DNA of 33,466 nucleotides from Deltaproteobacteria bacterium. Lineage in GTDB: Bacteria; Desulfobacterota; Deferrimicrobia; Deferrimicrobiales; Deferrimicrobiaceae. Location: positions 1-33,466 of the forward strand of contig JANXQJ010000008.1 of the NCBI GenBank assembly GCA_025356865.1, in the 5' to 3' direction. A program made the translations under genes and the position numbers. Shown piece by piece: positions 24,658 through 32,273 of the stretch (positions are counted from its first letter, which is position 1; each line of letters starts with the position of its first letter). The notes beneath the pieces are model-generated. The model made no database searches and was not told the origin of the DNA. It saw nothing but the letters and a program-made list of their open reading frames with translations.

Positions 24658-24882
24658 GTGCTGACCGATATCGTGATGCCGCGGATGAACGGCTTCCAGA
24701 TGGTCGACCGGCTCGAGGCGATGCGGCCGGGCATCAAGGTCGTGCTGATGTCGGGTTACTCGCCGGAGTCGGTCGCGCAGCAGGGGCCGATGGGGAGGAT
24801 GCGCGACTACCTGCAGAAGCCGTTTCGCCCCGATGCGCTCGTCCGCAAGATCCGCGAGGCGGTCGCTTCGACGCCGTCGTGA
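24658..24882 (+). pseudogene. C-terminal fragment of a response-regulator receiver domain
   Basis: These 74 codons encode the second half of a CheY-like receiver domain. LTDIVMPRMNGFQMVDRL carries the phospho-acceptor Asp (TDIVMP), KVVLMSGYSPESV carries the switch residue region, and the conserved Lys lies in LQKPFRPDALVRKIRE. The first half, with beta-1 and its acidic pair, is missing. Upstream codons before 24655 show no receiver resemblance and reach a stop at 24619-24621. The VLMSGYS style is typical of receiver domains at the end of hybrid sensor kinases, so this is probably the 3' remnant of such a kinase. It converges on the NifA-like gene, whose stop is seven bases away. Confidence 0.7.
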
Positions 24883-24889
24883 GGCGGAC

Positions 24890-26509
24890 CTATTCGGCCG
24901 GGTTTTTCCAGGGCGAGACGAGCGCGTACTTCTTCATCTTGTAACCCACCTGGCGGGGCGTCCAGCCGAGCAGTTTCGCGGCGCGGGCGATCACCCAACC
25001 GGCGTTTTCGAGCGCGCGGTGCAGTTCATCCCTTTCCATGTTCTTCAGGTACTCGGCCCGCGAGGCGGCCGGTTGCCCATTCGAGGGGGGCGCCGCTGCG
25101 GGCTGCCCGGGTCCGGCCGTACTTTCGGGCGGCGGGGCGATGGTGGTCAGGATGGTTCCCGCGCGATAGGTGCGCACCCCGCGCGGCAGGTCGTGCCCCT
25201 GGACGATATGCGACTTGGCCATGACCACGGTGCGTTCGACGAGATTCTCCAGCTCGCGGACGTTGCCCGGCCACCGGTATTCGATCAGCAGTTCGACCGC
25301 GTCGGCCGAAAAGGAGATGCTTTTCCCGTGTTCCCGGTTGTACCGTTCGACGAAATGATCGAGCAGCGGCACGATGTCCTCGCGGCGGTCGCGCAGCGGC
25401 GGCAGGAAGAGCGGGATGACGTTGAGCCGGTAGTAGAGGTCTTCCCGGAACTTTCCGTCCTCGACCATCTTCTCGAGATCGGCGTTCGTGGCTGCGATGA
25501 TGCGGACGTCGACGGCGATGGTGCGGTTCTCCCCCAGCCGCTCGAACTTCCGGTCCTGCAGCACGCGCAACAGCTTGACCTGCGTGGAAAGCGGGATGTC
25601 GCCGATCTCGTCGAGAAAGATGGTGCCGCCCCCGGCTTCCTCGAACCGTCCCTTGCGTTCCTCGACCGCGCCCGTGAAGGCGCCCTTCTTGTGGCCGAAC
25701 AGCTCGGATTCGAGCAGCGTTTCGGGGAGCGCCGCGCAGTTGACGGTGATCATCGGGCGCTCGGCCCGCTTCCCCGCCAGGTGGATCGCCCGCGCGATCA
25801 TCTCCTTTCCGGTGCCGCTCTCGCCCCGCAGCAGCACCGTGGCGCGCGAGGCGGCTACGCTGACCACCGACGCGAACACTTCCTGCATCCGCTTGCTCTG
25901 CCCGATGATGTTCTCGATGCGGTAGGTCTTCCGGATGGTCTTCTCGAACTCCTGCCGCTGCCGCTGGAACTCTTCCTGCAGCCGTTCGAAAGCGGCGTTC
26001 AGCTTCAGCGCCTGCCCGATCAGGCAGCCGACGACGACCAGCGTCCGGGTGTCGCTTTCGAGCGCCTGGGTGCCGAGCCGGCCGATGCGGGTGGCGGTGA
26101 GGATGCCCAGCACCTCGTTGCCGATCTTGATGGGGACCGACAGGTAGGCGACCGGTTCCTCCGAATCGGCGTGAATGCCGGTCTTGTCGAGGAACATCGG
26201 CTCCTTGCGAACGTCGGGGATGACGATGGGGCTGCCGGTCTTCATCGTCTTGCCGACGATCCCCTCGCCCCAGACATAGTGCGCGCGCTCGGCTTCCTCG
26301 CGGGAATAGCCGACGCTCGCCACCATCCCGATCTCGCGCGTCGTGACGTCGGGCATGAGGAGGGCGGCCCGGTCGAAGCCGAGGAGACTCTGGAGGGTGC
26401 GCAGCGTGGTTCCGAGGGCACGGTCCAGGTTCTGGGCGGATGTAAGCAGCTTGCCGACCTCGTGGATCGCGGCGAGATCGGCGCTGGCGGGAAACCGGTA
26501 ATCGTTCAC
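24890..26509 (-). CDS. NifA-like sigma54-dependent transcriptional activator (GAF-AAA-HTH)
   Basis: This 539-residue bacterial enhancer-binding protein has a GAF sensory domain (about 10-165) and an AAA+ domain with Walker A GESGTGKE (229-236), sigma54-contacting GAFTGA (276-281) and Walker B GGGTIFLDE. A Pro/Ala linker follows, then a C-terminal helix-turn-helix, ARAAKLLGWTPRQVGYKMKKY. The TPRQVGYK recognition helix is typical of NifA. The linker before the helix-turn-helix has no cysteines, so it lacks the Cys motif of the oxygen-sensitive NifA type. The GTG at 26509 fits the domain boundary; there is no ribosome site, and a CATAAT hexamer lies six bases upstream. No nif genes are in view. 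The nearest plausible target is the amtB operon with its TGT-N10-ACA site. Confidence 0.87.
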   Translation of the reverse strand: MNDYRFPASADLAAIHEVGKLLTSAQNLDRALGTTLRTLQSLLGFDRAALLMPDVTTREIGMVASVGYSREEAERAHYVWGEGIVGKTMKTGSPIVIPDVRKEPMFLDKTGIHADSEEPVAYLSVPIKIGNEVLGILTATRIGRLGTQALESDTRTLVVVGCLIGQALKLNAAFERLQEEFQRQRQEFEKTIRKTYRIENIIGQSKRMQEVFASVVSVAASRATVLLRGESGTGKEMIARAIHLAGKRAERPMITVNCAALPETLLESELFGHKKGAFTGAVEERKGRFEEAGGGTIFLDEIGDIPLSTQVKLLRVLQDRKFERLGENRTIAVDVRIIAATNADLEKMVEDGKFREDLYYRLNVIPLFLPPLRDRREDIVPLLDHFVERYNREHGKSISFSADAVELLIEYRWPGNVRELENLVERTVVMAKSHIVQGHDLPRGVRTYRAGTILTTIAPPPESTAGPGQPAAAPPSNGQPAASRAEYLKNMERDELHRALENAGWVIARAAKLLGWTPRQVGYKMKKYALVSPWKNPAE

Positions 26510-26527
26510 CCCGTGATTATGGCCTGC

Positions 26528-26537
26528 GTTATATAAT
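26528..26537. promoter_or_regulatory. Overlapping divergent -10 elements
   Basis: TATAAT on + (26532-26537) and TATAAC on - (26533-26528) overlap in a nearly symmetric GCGTTATATAATGC. The + element fits the lipoprotein at 26571, with a leader of about 27 bases including GGAGGTGG. The - element would start the NifA-like transcript about 12 bases before its GTG. Confidence 0.5.
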
Positions 26538-26570
26538 GCGGTCAAACTGGAATCGCCCCGGAGGTGGAAC

Positions 26571-27635
26571 ATGCGCAACGTCCGCAGACTTGCCGTCCTG
26601 GCCGCGCGAGTCGCCTTGATCGCCGGAATCTCGTTCCTCGCCCTGGGCGGTTGCGCCGCCCTGCAACCCAGGGATGCCGCCGGCCCGAAGGCCGCTCCCG
26701 TATCGAAGGGGGCCGACAACACCGGGCAGGCCGCGCAGTCGCTCGGCAAGGCCGACCTGCCGCGCGAGATCGGGGTGACGGTCCGTCTCGAGGCCGGTGA
26801 CACCTGGCGAAGCCGCTTTGTCTCCACCGGCGAGGTGCGGCGCACCCTCCGTGCCGCCGACGGCAGCGAGACGGTCCGGAACCGCTCCCTGGGGCTCGAA
26901 CTCACCGCGGTCCAGACGGTGCGCGGCGTGAAGGACGGCGTCGCCCGGATCGAGGTTCGCGAGTCCGCCGCGAAGATCCTGCAGGAAGGGAAATTCGTCG
27001 ACGCACCGTTCCGCCGCCTCTCGCCGCCCGAAATGTTTTTCTTCAACTTCGACATGAACAGCGGCAAGGCCGATTTCGCCGAGATGGACAAGGCCTATCG
27101 AGACTGGATGGCGACGGTCAAGGAAAGCCCCGCTGGCGACATCCTCGGCAAGTCGTTCCGCCTCGAGGGATACCTTTCGCAACTCAAGGACCTTTACGCC
27201 AAGCCGTTCACGCGGCTGGCCGGCCGGAAACTCACGAAGGAATACCGCACCATCGAGGAGAAGGAATTCCTCCTGCCGTTCGTCGGCCCCAGCGTCGACC
27301 TGGGACCCATGCCCGTCCAGACCGAGCTGGCCTACGAAGGGTTCGAAGTGCGCAAGGGAGGCCATTACCTCGACGCGGCGGGCAAATATTCGGGCGAGTC
27401 GCGATTCTCGCCCGAGCAACTGGCCGAGCGGCTCGAGGAGTTCGGCGTCAAGGCCCCGAGCGAGTTCACTTCCCGTACGGCGGCCAGCGGCAAGTTCCGC
27501 AGCGCGGTCGACGTCATCACCGGGCGCGAGCACCAGACCGACAGCCGCGTGACCTACACGGCCACCGCCACGTTCGGCGGCAGCACGTTCATAGAAGAGA
27601 TCGCAGCCAAATTTCTACTGGTTCCGGAGGATTAG
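26571..27635 (+). CDS. Lipoprotein of unknown function
   Basis: This 354-residue exported lipoprotein has a signal peptide ending in lipobox LALGGC. A short Pro/Gly/Ala linker is followed by a mixed alpha/beta body rich in charged residues. Segments such as [20 protein letters not shown] near the start and [20 protein letters not shown] near the end look like long strands, as in periplasmic beta-sandwich proteins. I do not recognise a family. The ATG at 26571 has GGAGGTGGAAC upstream. The stop is only five bases before the next start, so it is co-transcribed with the deoxyhypusine-synthase-like gene. No catalytic motif is evident. Confidence 0.8.
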   Translation: MRNVRRLAVLAARVALIAGISFLALGGCAALQPRDAAGPKAAPVSKGADNTGQAAQSLGKADLPREIGVTVRLEAGDTWRSRFVSTGEVRRTLRAADGSETVRNRSLGLELTAVQTVRGVKDGVARIEVRESAAKILQEGKFVDAPFRRLSPPEMFFFNFDMNSGKADFAEMDKAYRDWMATVKESPAGDILGKSFRLEGYLSQLKDLYAKPFTRLAGRKLTKEYRTIEEKEFLLPFVGPSVDLGPMPVQTELAYEGFEVRKGGHYLDAAGKYSGESRFSPEQLAERLEEFGVKAPSEFTSRTAASGKFRSAVDVITGREHQTDSRVTYTATATFGGSTFIEEIAAKFLLVPED

Positions 27636-27640
27636 TACAG

Positions 27641-28750
27641 ATGGCCAAGACTTCGAAATTTCTCACGGGGGCGCGCATCCTGCCGCCGCCGATCGCGGCA
27701 GGCGCAAAGGCCGCCGACCTGATCGACACCTTTTTCCTGGCCTACAACGCGGGACGGCTTCGGGAAGGCGCGCGGCTGCTGACGCAGAAGATGCTCCTGC
27801 CCGACGTGACCGTGGGCGTGTCGCTCACCGGGGCGCTGACGCCCGCCGGGCTCGGCGCTTCGTGCATCGTGCCGCTGATCAAGGCGGGCGCGTTCGACTG
27901 GATCATCTCGACCGGCGCCAACCTGTATCACGACGCCCATTTCGCGCTGGGCATGCGGCTTCATGCCGGGTCGCCGTTCACCGACGACCGGGTGCTCCGC
28001 GACGAGGGGGTCGTCCGGATCTACGACATCCTCTTCTCCTACGACGTGCTGCTCGACACCGACACCTTCTTCCGCAAGGTGCTCGAGGCCGACGAATTCC
28101 AGACCGAGATGGGCACCGCCGAGTTCCACTACCGGATGGGCCGCTACCTCGCCGAACGCGAGAAGGCGCTGGGGCTGGGCGAGGTCAGCGTGCTGGCCGC
28201 CGCCTACCGGTACGGCGTGCCGGTCTACACCTCGTCGCCGGGCGATTCCTCCATCGGCATGAACGTCGCCGCGATGGCGCTCAAGGGGAAGGGCGTCAAG
28301 ATCGACGTCTCCCGCGACGTCAACGAAACAGCCGCGATCGTCTACGCGGCGAAAAAGAAGGGGAAGAGCGCCGTCTTCATCCTCGGCGGCGGGTCGCCGA
28401 AGAACTTCATGCTCCAGACCGAGCCACAGATTCAAGAGGTGCTCGGCCTCGACGAGAAGGGGCACGACTACTTCCTGCAGGTCACCGACGCCCGTCCCGA
28501 CACGGGGGGCCTCTCGGGCGCCACCCCGTCCGAGGCGGTCTCGTGGGGGAAGGTCGATCCCGACAACCTGCCCGACGCGGTCGTCTGCTACCTCGACACG
28601 ACCATCGCGCTTCCCCTGCTCACGGCCTACGTCCTCACGCGCTCGAAGAAGCGCCCCCTGAAGCGGCTCTACGACCAGCGCGAGACGCTCCTGGCGTCGC
28701 TGACGAAGGCGTATCTCGACCGGGAAAAGAAGCGCGCGAAGAAGAAGTGA
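27641..28750 (+). CDS. Deoxyhypusine synthase-like protein (DHS family)
   Basis: This 369-residue enzyme belongs to the NAD-dependent deoxyhypusine synthase family, which transfers the aminobutyl group of spermidine. In archaea and eukaryotes the acceptor is a lysine of aIF5A/eIF5A. Bacteria lack that protein, and some bacterial members make homospermidine or a related polyamine. Conserved features are [37 protein letters not shown] and the active-site motif EAVSWGK. K304 is the position of the lysine that forms the enzyme-imine intermediate. Length is normal. The ATG at 27641 follows GGAGG by ten bases, rather far but acceptable. Polyamine product and acceptor cannot be decided from sequence. 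Confidence 0.88.
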   Translation: MAKTSKFLTGARILPPPIAAGAKAADLIDTFFLAYNAGRLREGARLLTQKMLLPDVTVGVSLTGALTPAGLGASCIVPLIKAGAFDWIISTGANLYHDAHFALGMRLHAGSPFTDDRVLRDEGVVRIYDILFSYDVLLDTDTFFRKVLEADEFQTEMGTAEFHYRMGRYLAEREKALGLGEVSVLAAAYRYGVPVYTSSPGDSSIGMNVAAMALKGKGVKIDVSRDVNETAAIVYAAKKKGKSAVFILGGGSPKNFMLQTEPQIQEVLGLDEKGHDYFLQVTDARPDTGGLSGATPSEAVSWGKVDPDNLPDAVVCYLDTTIALPLLTAYVLTRSKKRPLKRLYDQRETLLASLTKAYLDREKKRAKKK

Positions 28751-28775
28751 GGCGGGGGGCGGCGGCGGAAACGGC

Positions 28776-30806
28776 GTGATGTTCCGACGAACCATGATCC
28801 GGAAGCCGGTCCTGCGTTGCATGGCCGGTTTTTTTCTTGCCGTATTTTCGGCCTGCTTCTGCGTGGCGTCCGTCGCCGCGATGCCCCCCGCGACCGTGAC
28901 CGGGGGCGAATCCGTGTCGCTTGCGGGCCATCTCGAAATCCTGCCGGACCCCGGCGGACGGCTCACCCTCGACAACGTGCTGTCGGGCGAAGCGGCGTCC
29001 CGATTCCGTCCGATCCCCGGCTTCCTCAACCGGGGCTACACGGACGAGACCACGTGGATTCGCTTCCGGGTCGCCCGCTCCCTTTCCGTTTCCCACGATC
29101 TCTACCTCGGGCTCGGGCCGCCGGTTCTGGACGAGGTCGATGTCCACGTTCAAACGGGGACGAACCCGCTGGCCTCCGCGTCATACAAGCTGTTCCGGCT
29201 CGGAGATCATCGCCCCGTCTCCTTGCGGCCCGTCAACCACCCCGAATTCGTGGTCCCCCTGGCGCTTTCCGACGATGCGCCGCGCGCCGTCTACGTTCGC
29301 GTGAGGACAACCAGCACCCACGGGTTGTCGGGCTGGCTTTATCCGCCAGCCCGCTTCATCGCCGACACGGGATTCTCCACGGTTGTCAAAGGGATGTTTC
29401 TCGGCATCGCCCTGATCATCGCCGTCATCAACCTGATCTACGCGTTCGGTCTCCGCGACGTGCTCTACGGCTATTACGCTCTCTATGTGCTCGGCCTGTT
29501 CGCCAGCCAGCTCGGCAGCTACGGGATGCTTCCGGTGATATGGCCCGCGGGGGCGCACCGGATTTCCGATCTCGCGGTCGGCTGCGGGACCGGTCTCTCG
29601 CTGACCGCTTTTTCCCTGTTCGCGATGGGGCTTTTCGAGACGCGCGGGAAGCGGCCCTTCTCGCACCGGGTTCTCCAGGTCGTCGCAATCCAGGGCGCCG
29701 TCGTGGCGGTCTCCGTGCCCTTCGGCTGGTATGGCCGTCTGGCACCGCTGTTGATGGTGTCCGGACTTTTCCTGATCGTCTGGTCCACCTGGCTTGCCGT
29801 GAAGATGGCGCAGTCCGGCATCGCCGCGGGCAGGCTTTTTCTCACCGCGTTTCTCGTGTCGAACGCCGGCGGCTTCCTCCGTTTCGTGCGGCTGCTGGGG
29901 ATCATCCCGGTCACGTGGTCCACCGAGCATCTTTTCAACATCGGCTCCGCGGTCCACATGGTGCTCATGACGCTGGCGCTGACCGCGCGGGTGCACTCGG
30001 CCGAGGAGAAGGCGCTCGCCGCCGCCCGGGAATCCGAGGGCCGGGCCGTGGAACTCGCGAACGAGATGACGCGGGAACTGCGCGATGGAAAGCTGAAACT
30101 GGAGGCGGCGCTCGAGCGGCAACTGCGCTTCGTCGACATGATCTCTCACGAATACCGGACACCGCTGGCGATCATCCGGGCCAATCTCGACATCCTCCAG
30201 ATGAAGGACGAGGAATCGCGAGACGGTTCCATCGCGCACAACCTCGTCAAGATGAAGCGCGCCGTGGCCCGCCTGGTGGAGGTGTTCGAGGTCTCATTGG
30301 GGCGGCATCGACTGGATGAAACGAGGATGAAGACGGTTCCCGAGCCGATCCCGACGGGGGCGTTCCTGCGTGAAATCGTGAAGGAGGCGGCCGAAATGTG
30401 GGCCGACCGCCGGTTCGAGGTCGACGTGCCGGAAGGCGGCCGCGGGATCGTCCATGCCGATCGGGCGCAGCTCAAGACGGCGGTGCTCAATCTGCTCGAC
30501 AACGCGGTCAAATACTCGCAGGCGCCGCTACCGGTTCTCGTCTCGATGCGGTTCGCGGCGGCGGAAGTCGTCATCGAAATCCGGGATCGGGGCCGAGGGA
30601 TCGCGGAGGCCGACCGGGGGAAGCTGTTCGAAAAATATCATCGCGGCGCGGGGAGCGCGGGCACTCGCGGGGCGGGCCTCGGTCTCTACCTCGTTCGGAC
30701 GATCGTCGAACAGCAGGGCGGTACGGTCGAGTTGAGCGCGAACCTCGATGTCGGAATGACGGCGTCGATCCGCCTGCCGCTGTCGGAAAATGTGAGGTGG
30801 TCATGA
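28776..30806 (+). CDS. 7TMR-DISM sensor histidine kinase
   Basis: This inner-membrane sensor kinase has a signal sequence and an extracytoplasmic 7TMR-DISMED2-type domain (about residues 45-195). Seven membrane segments (about 200-405), a short coiled coil, HisKA and HATPase follow. Numbering from ATG 28779, the phospho-acceptor is H458 in MISHEYRTP, the N-box is LLDNAVKYS, the G1 box DRGRGI and the G2 box GAGLGLYLV; all are intact. DISM domains often bind carbohydrate-like ligands. Start choices are GTG 28776, ATG 28779 or ATG 28794, none with a strong ribosome site. The stop overlaps the response-regulator start (ATGA), so the two form a cognate pair. Confidence 0.9.
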   Translation: MMFRRTMIRKPVLRCMAGFFLAVFSACFCVASVAAMPPATVTGGESVSLAGHLEILPDPGGRLTLDNVLSGEAASRFRPIPGFLNRGYTDETTWIRFRVARSLSVSHDLYLGLGPPVLDEVDVHVQTGTNPLASASYKLFRLGDHRPVSLRPVNHPEFVVPLALSDDAPRAVYVRVRTTSTHGLSGWLYPPARFIADTGFSTVVKGMFLGIALIIAVINLIYAFGLRDVLYGYYALYVLGLFASQLGSYGMLPVIWPAGAHRISDLAVGCGTGLSLTAFSLFAMGLFETRGKRPFSHRVLQVVAIQGAVVAVSVPFGWYGRLAPLLMVSGLFLIVWSTWLAVKMAQSGIAAGRLFLTAFLVSNAGGFLRFVRLLGIIPVTWSTEHLFNIGSAVHMVLMTLALTARVHSAEEKALAAARESEGRAVELANEMTRELRDGKLKLEAALERQLRFVDMISHEYRTPLAIIRANLDILQMKDEESRDGSIAHNLVKMKRAVARLVEVFEVSLGRHRLDETRMKTVPEPIPTGAFLREIVKEAAEMWADRRFEVDVPEGGRGIVHADRAQLKTAVLNLLDNAVKYSQAPLPVLVSMRFAAAEVVIEIRDRGRGIAEADRGKLFEKYHRGAGSAGTRGAGLGLYLVRTIVEQQGGTVELSANLDVGMTASIRLPLSENVRWS

Positions 30807-31516
30807 AAAAGTCGGGAATCCGCGTCATCGTCGTCGAGGACGATCCCGACCTCAGGGAAAGTCTCGTGGAGGGGCTGACGCTCTCGGGCCACGACACGCT
30901 CGGCGTCGGCACCGGGCTCGAATTCTACAAGGCGCTGCACGAACACTCTTACTCCGTCGCGGTGCTCGACGTCGGCCTTCCCGACGAGGACGGCTACACC
31001 CTGGCCGAATTCGCCCGGAGGAAGACCGCCATGGGCATCATCATCCTCACTGCCCGGGGCGCGATCGAGGAGCGGATCCGCGGATACGACTCCGGCGCCG
31101 ACCTCTACTTCGTCAAGCCGGTGGACTGCCGGGAACTGGCCGCCGCCATCGGGAGCCTCGTCCTGCGCCAGCCGGCGGGTACCGAAAGCGCATCCCGCGA
31201 AGGTGCCCCCTCCGGGGGGGGCTGGCGCCTCGACGGCAACGCGTGGGCGATGGTCACGCCGGGGGGAACGGCGGTCGCCCTGACGGCGAAGGAATTCGAG
31301 TTCCTCAGGTGCCTGGCCGTGTCGCCCGGCGAGACGGTCGCACGCCAGGATCTCACCGAGCGGCTCTACGGCCGGTACGACGAACACACCTCCCGGTCGC
31401 TCGATTCGCTGGTCCGCAGGCTCAGGGCCAAGTTCCCGGAGTCCGGCGGCGAAACGCTGCCGATCAAGACCGCCCACGCCATCGGTTACTGCTTTTCCGC
31501 CCCGCTCGAATCCTGA
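30803..31516 (+). CDS. OmpR-family response regulator
   Basis: This 237-residue two-component response regulator has a receiver domain with acidic pair (VEDDPD), phospho-acceptor D56 (VLDVGLP), switch Thr83 (ILTA) and Lys105 (FVKPVD). A Gly/Ser linker leads to a winged-helix DNA-binding domain (ALTAKEFEFLRCL through SLVRRLRAKFP to AHAIGYCFS). All phosphorylation residues are intact. The ATG at 30803 overlaps the kinase stop, indicating translational coupling and partnership. A tandem 10-base repeat starts 32 bases after its stop, in front of the next gene, and could be its binding site. Confidence 0.92.
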   Translation: MKKSGIRVIVVEDDPDLRESLVEGLTLSGHDTLGVGTGLEFYKALHEHSYSVAVLDVGLPDEDGYTLAEFARRKTAMGIIILTARGAIEERIRGYDSGADLYFVKPVDCRELAAAIGSLVLRQPAGTESASREGAPSGGGWRLDGNAWAMVTPGGTAVALTAKEFEFLRCLAVSPGETVARQDLTERLYGRYDEHTSRSLDSLVRRLRAKFPESGGETLPIKTAHAIGYCFSAPLES

Positions 31517-31547
31517 TCCTGGTCCGCCAGGGCGACGCATTTGGTCG

Positions 31548-31567
31548 GAATTCGTCAGAATTCGTCG
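31548..31567. repeat. Tandem 10-base direct repeat upstream of secreted-protein gene
   Basis: GAATTCGTCA is followed directly by GAATTCGTCG. Winged-helix OmpR-type regulators usually bind direct repeats spaced by 10-11 bases. A TACATA hexamer at 31594-31599 could be a -10, which would place this repeat against the -35 region of the gene at 31667. Confidence 0.4.
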
Positions 31568-31666
31568 ATGAACTCTCCATCTCAGGATACCGATACATAA
31601 GGGGACGGCCTCATTTTCCTTGGATTATGGAAGGAACCGGTCGAATCGCGTCGTCCCGGGGGAAGC

Positions 31667-32242
31667 GTGGGCATCCGGCCCGTTCACTGGCTCGTTCTTT
31701 CGTTGCTCATTGCAGTCATCGCCGGTCCGGTTGCCCGGGCCGCGGACGTGCCTCCCCCCGTGCCGCCCGCCGCGGTCCCGGCGCCTCCCCAGCCTCCACG
31801 CGGCAATCCCGACGTGAACCCGATCACCAAGGCGTTCGTGCAGGAAGGGGTGCTCGCCTGCTCGGGGCGCATCAACCAGGTGTCGAATTTCCTGACCGGC
31901 GGCGCAACCCCGGTGGGCGCCCACCTGTTCCCCCTCAAGGGAGCGCCCGACCAGAGCCTCGTCACGGCTTCGCTCGAGCTGAATTTCGCCGAATCGCAGC
32001 AGACCTCCTACGCCGGGATGTCCTTCGCCCCCAACGGGGCCGGCGGGTGCACGGCGGCTTACGAGGCGGTCTCGTACTGGCCGGCATCCTGCGACAACGT
32101 GGCCTCGAAGCAGTTCGGCACGATGAAGCGCGCCGGGGCGATCCGGAAAAACATCGCCGTCCTCGACGGGGGGGCCGCACGCGTGTTCCTGATGCCCGCC
32201 GGGAGCGGGTGCGTCTCCATCAAGAAGGAAGTCGTGCAGTGA
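31667..32242 (+). CDS. Exported four-cysteine protein of unknown function
   Basis: This 191-residue protein has a Sec signal peptide (cleavage near ARA-AD), then a Pro-rich stretch (PPPVPPAAVPAPPQPP) and a globular domain of about 140 residues. The domain contains four cysteines (LACSG, GGCTA, ASCDN, SGCVS), which could form two disulfides in the periplasm or outside the cell. I recognise no family. The GTG at 31667 is preceded by GGGGGAAGC, a weak ribosome site. The stop lies 31 bases before a beta-strand-repeat protein, so the two are probably co-transcribed; a part in its export or assembly is a guess. Confidence 0.75.
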   Translation: MGIRPVHWLVLSLLIAVIAGPVARAADVPPPVPPAAVPAPPQPPRGNPDVNPITKAFVQEGVLACSGRINQVSNFLTGGATPVGAHLFPLKGAPDQSLVTASLELNFAESQQTSYAGMSFAPNGAGGCTAAYEAVSYWPASCDNVASKQFGTMKRAGAIRKNIAVLDGGAARVFLMPAGSGCVSIKKEVVQ

Positions 32243-32273
32243 ACGTACCGACAAGATTCCAGGAGGAGAAGAG

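Noticed and set aside
24833-26536. 567-codon + frame over the NifA-like gene
   Set aside because: Antisense to a clear AAA+ activator; no recognisable domain or ribosome site.
27632-29029. 465-codon - frame over the DHS-like gene
   Set aside because: Complement of a conserved enzyme; Arg/Gly/Val-rich and without a start signal.
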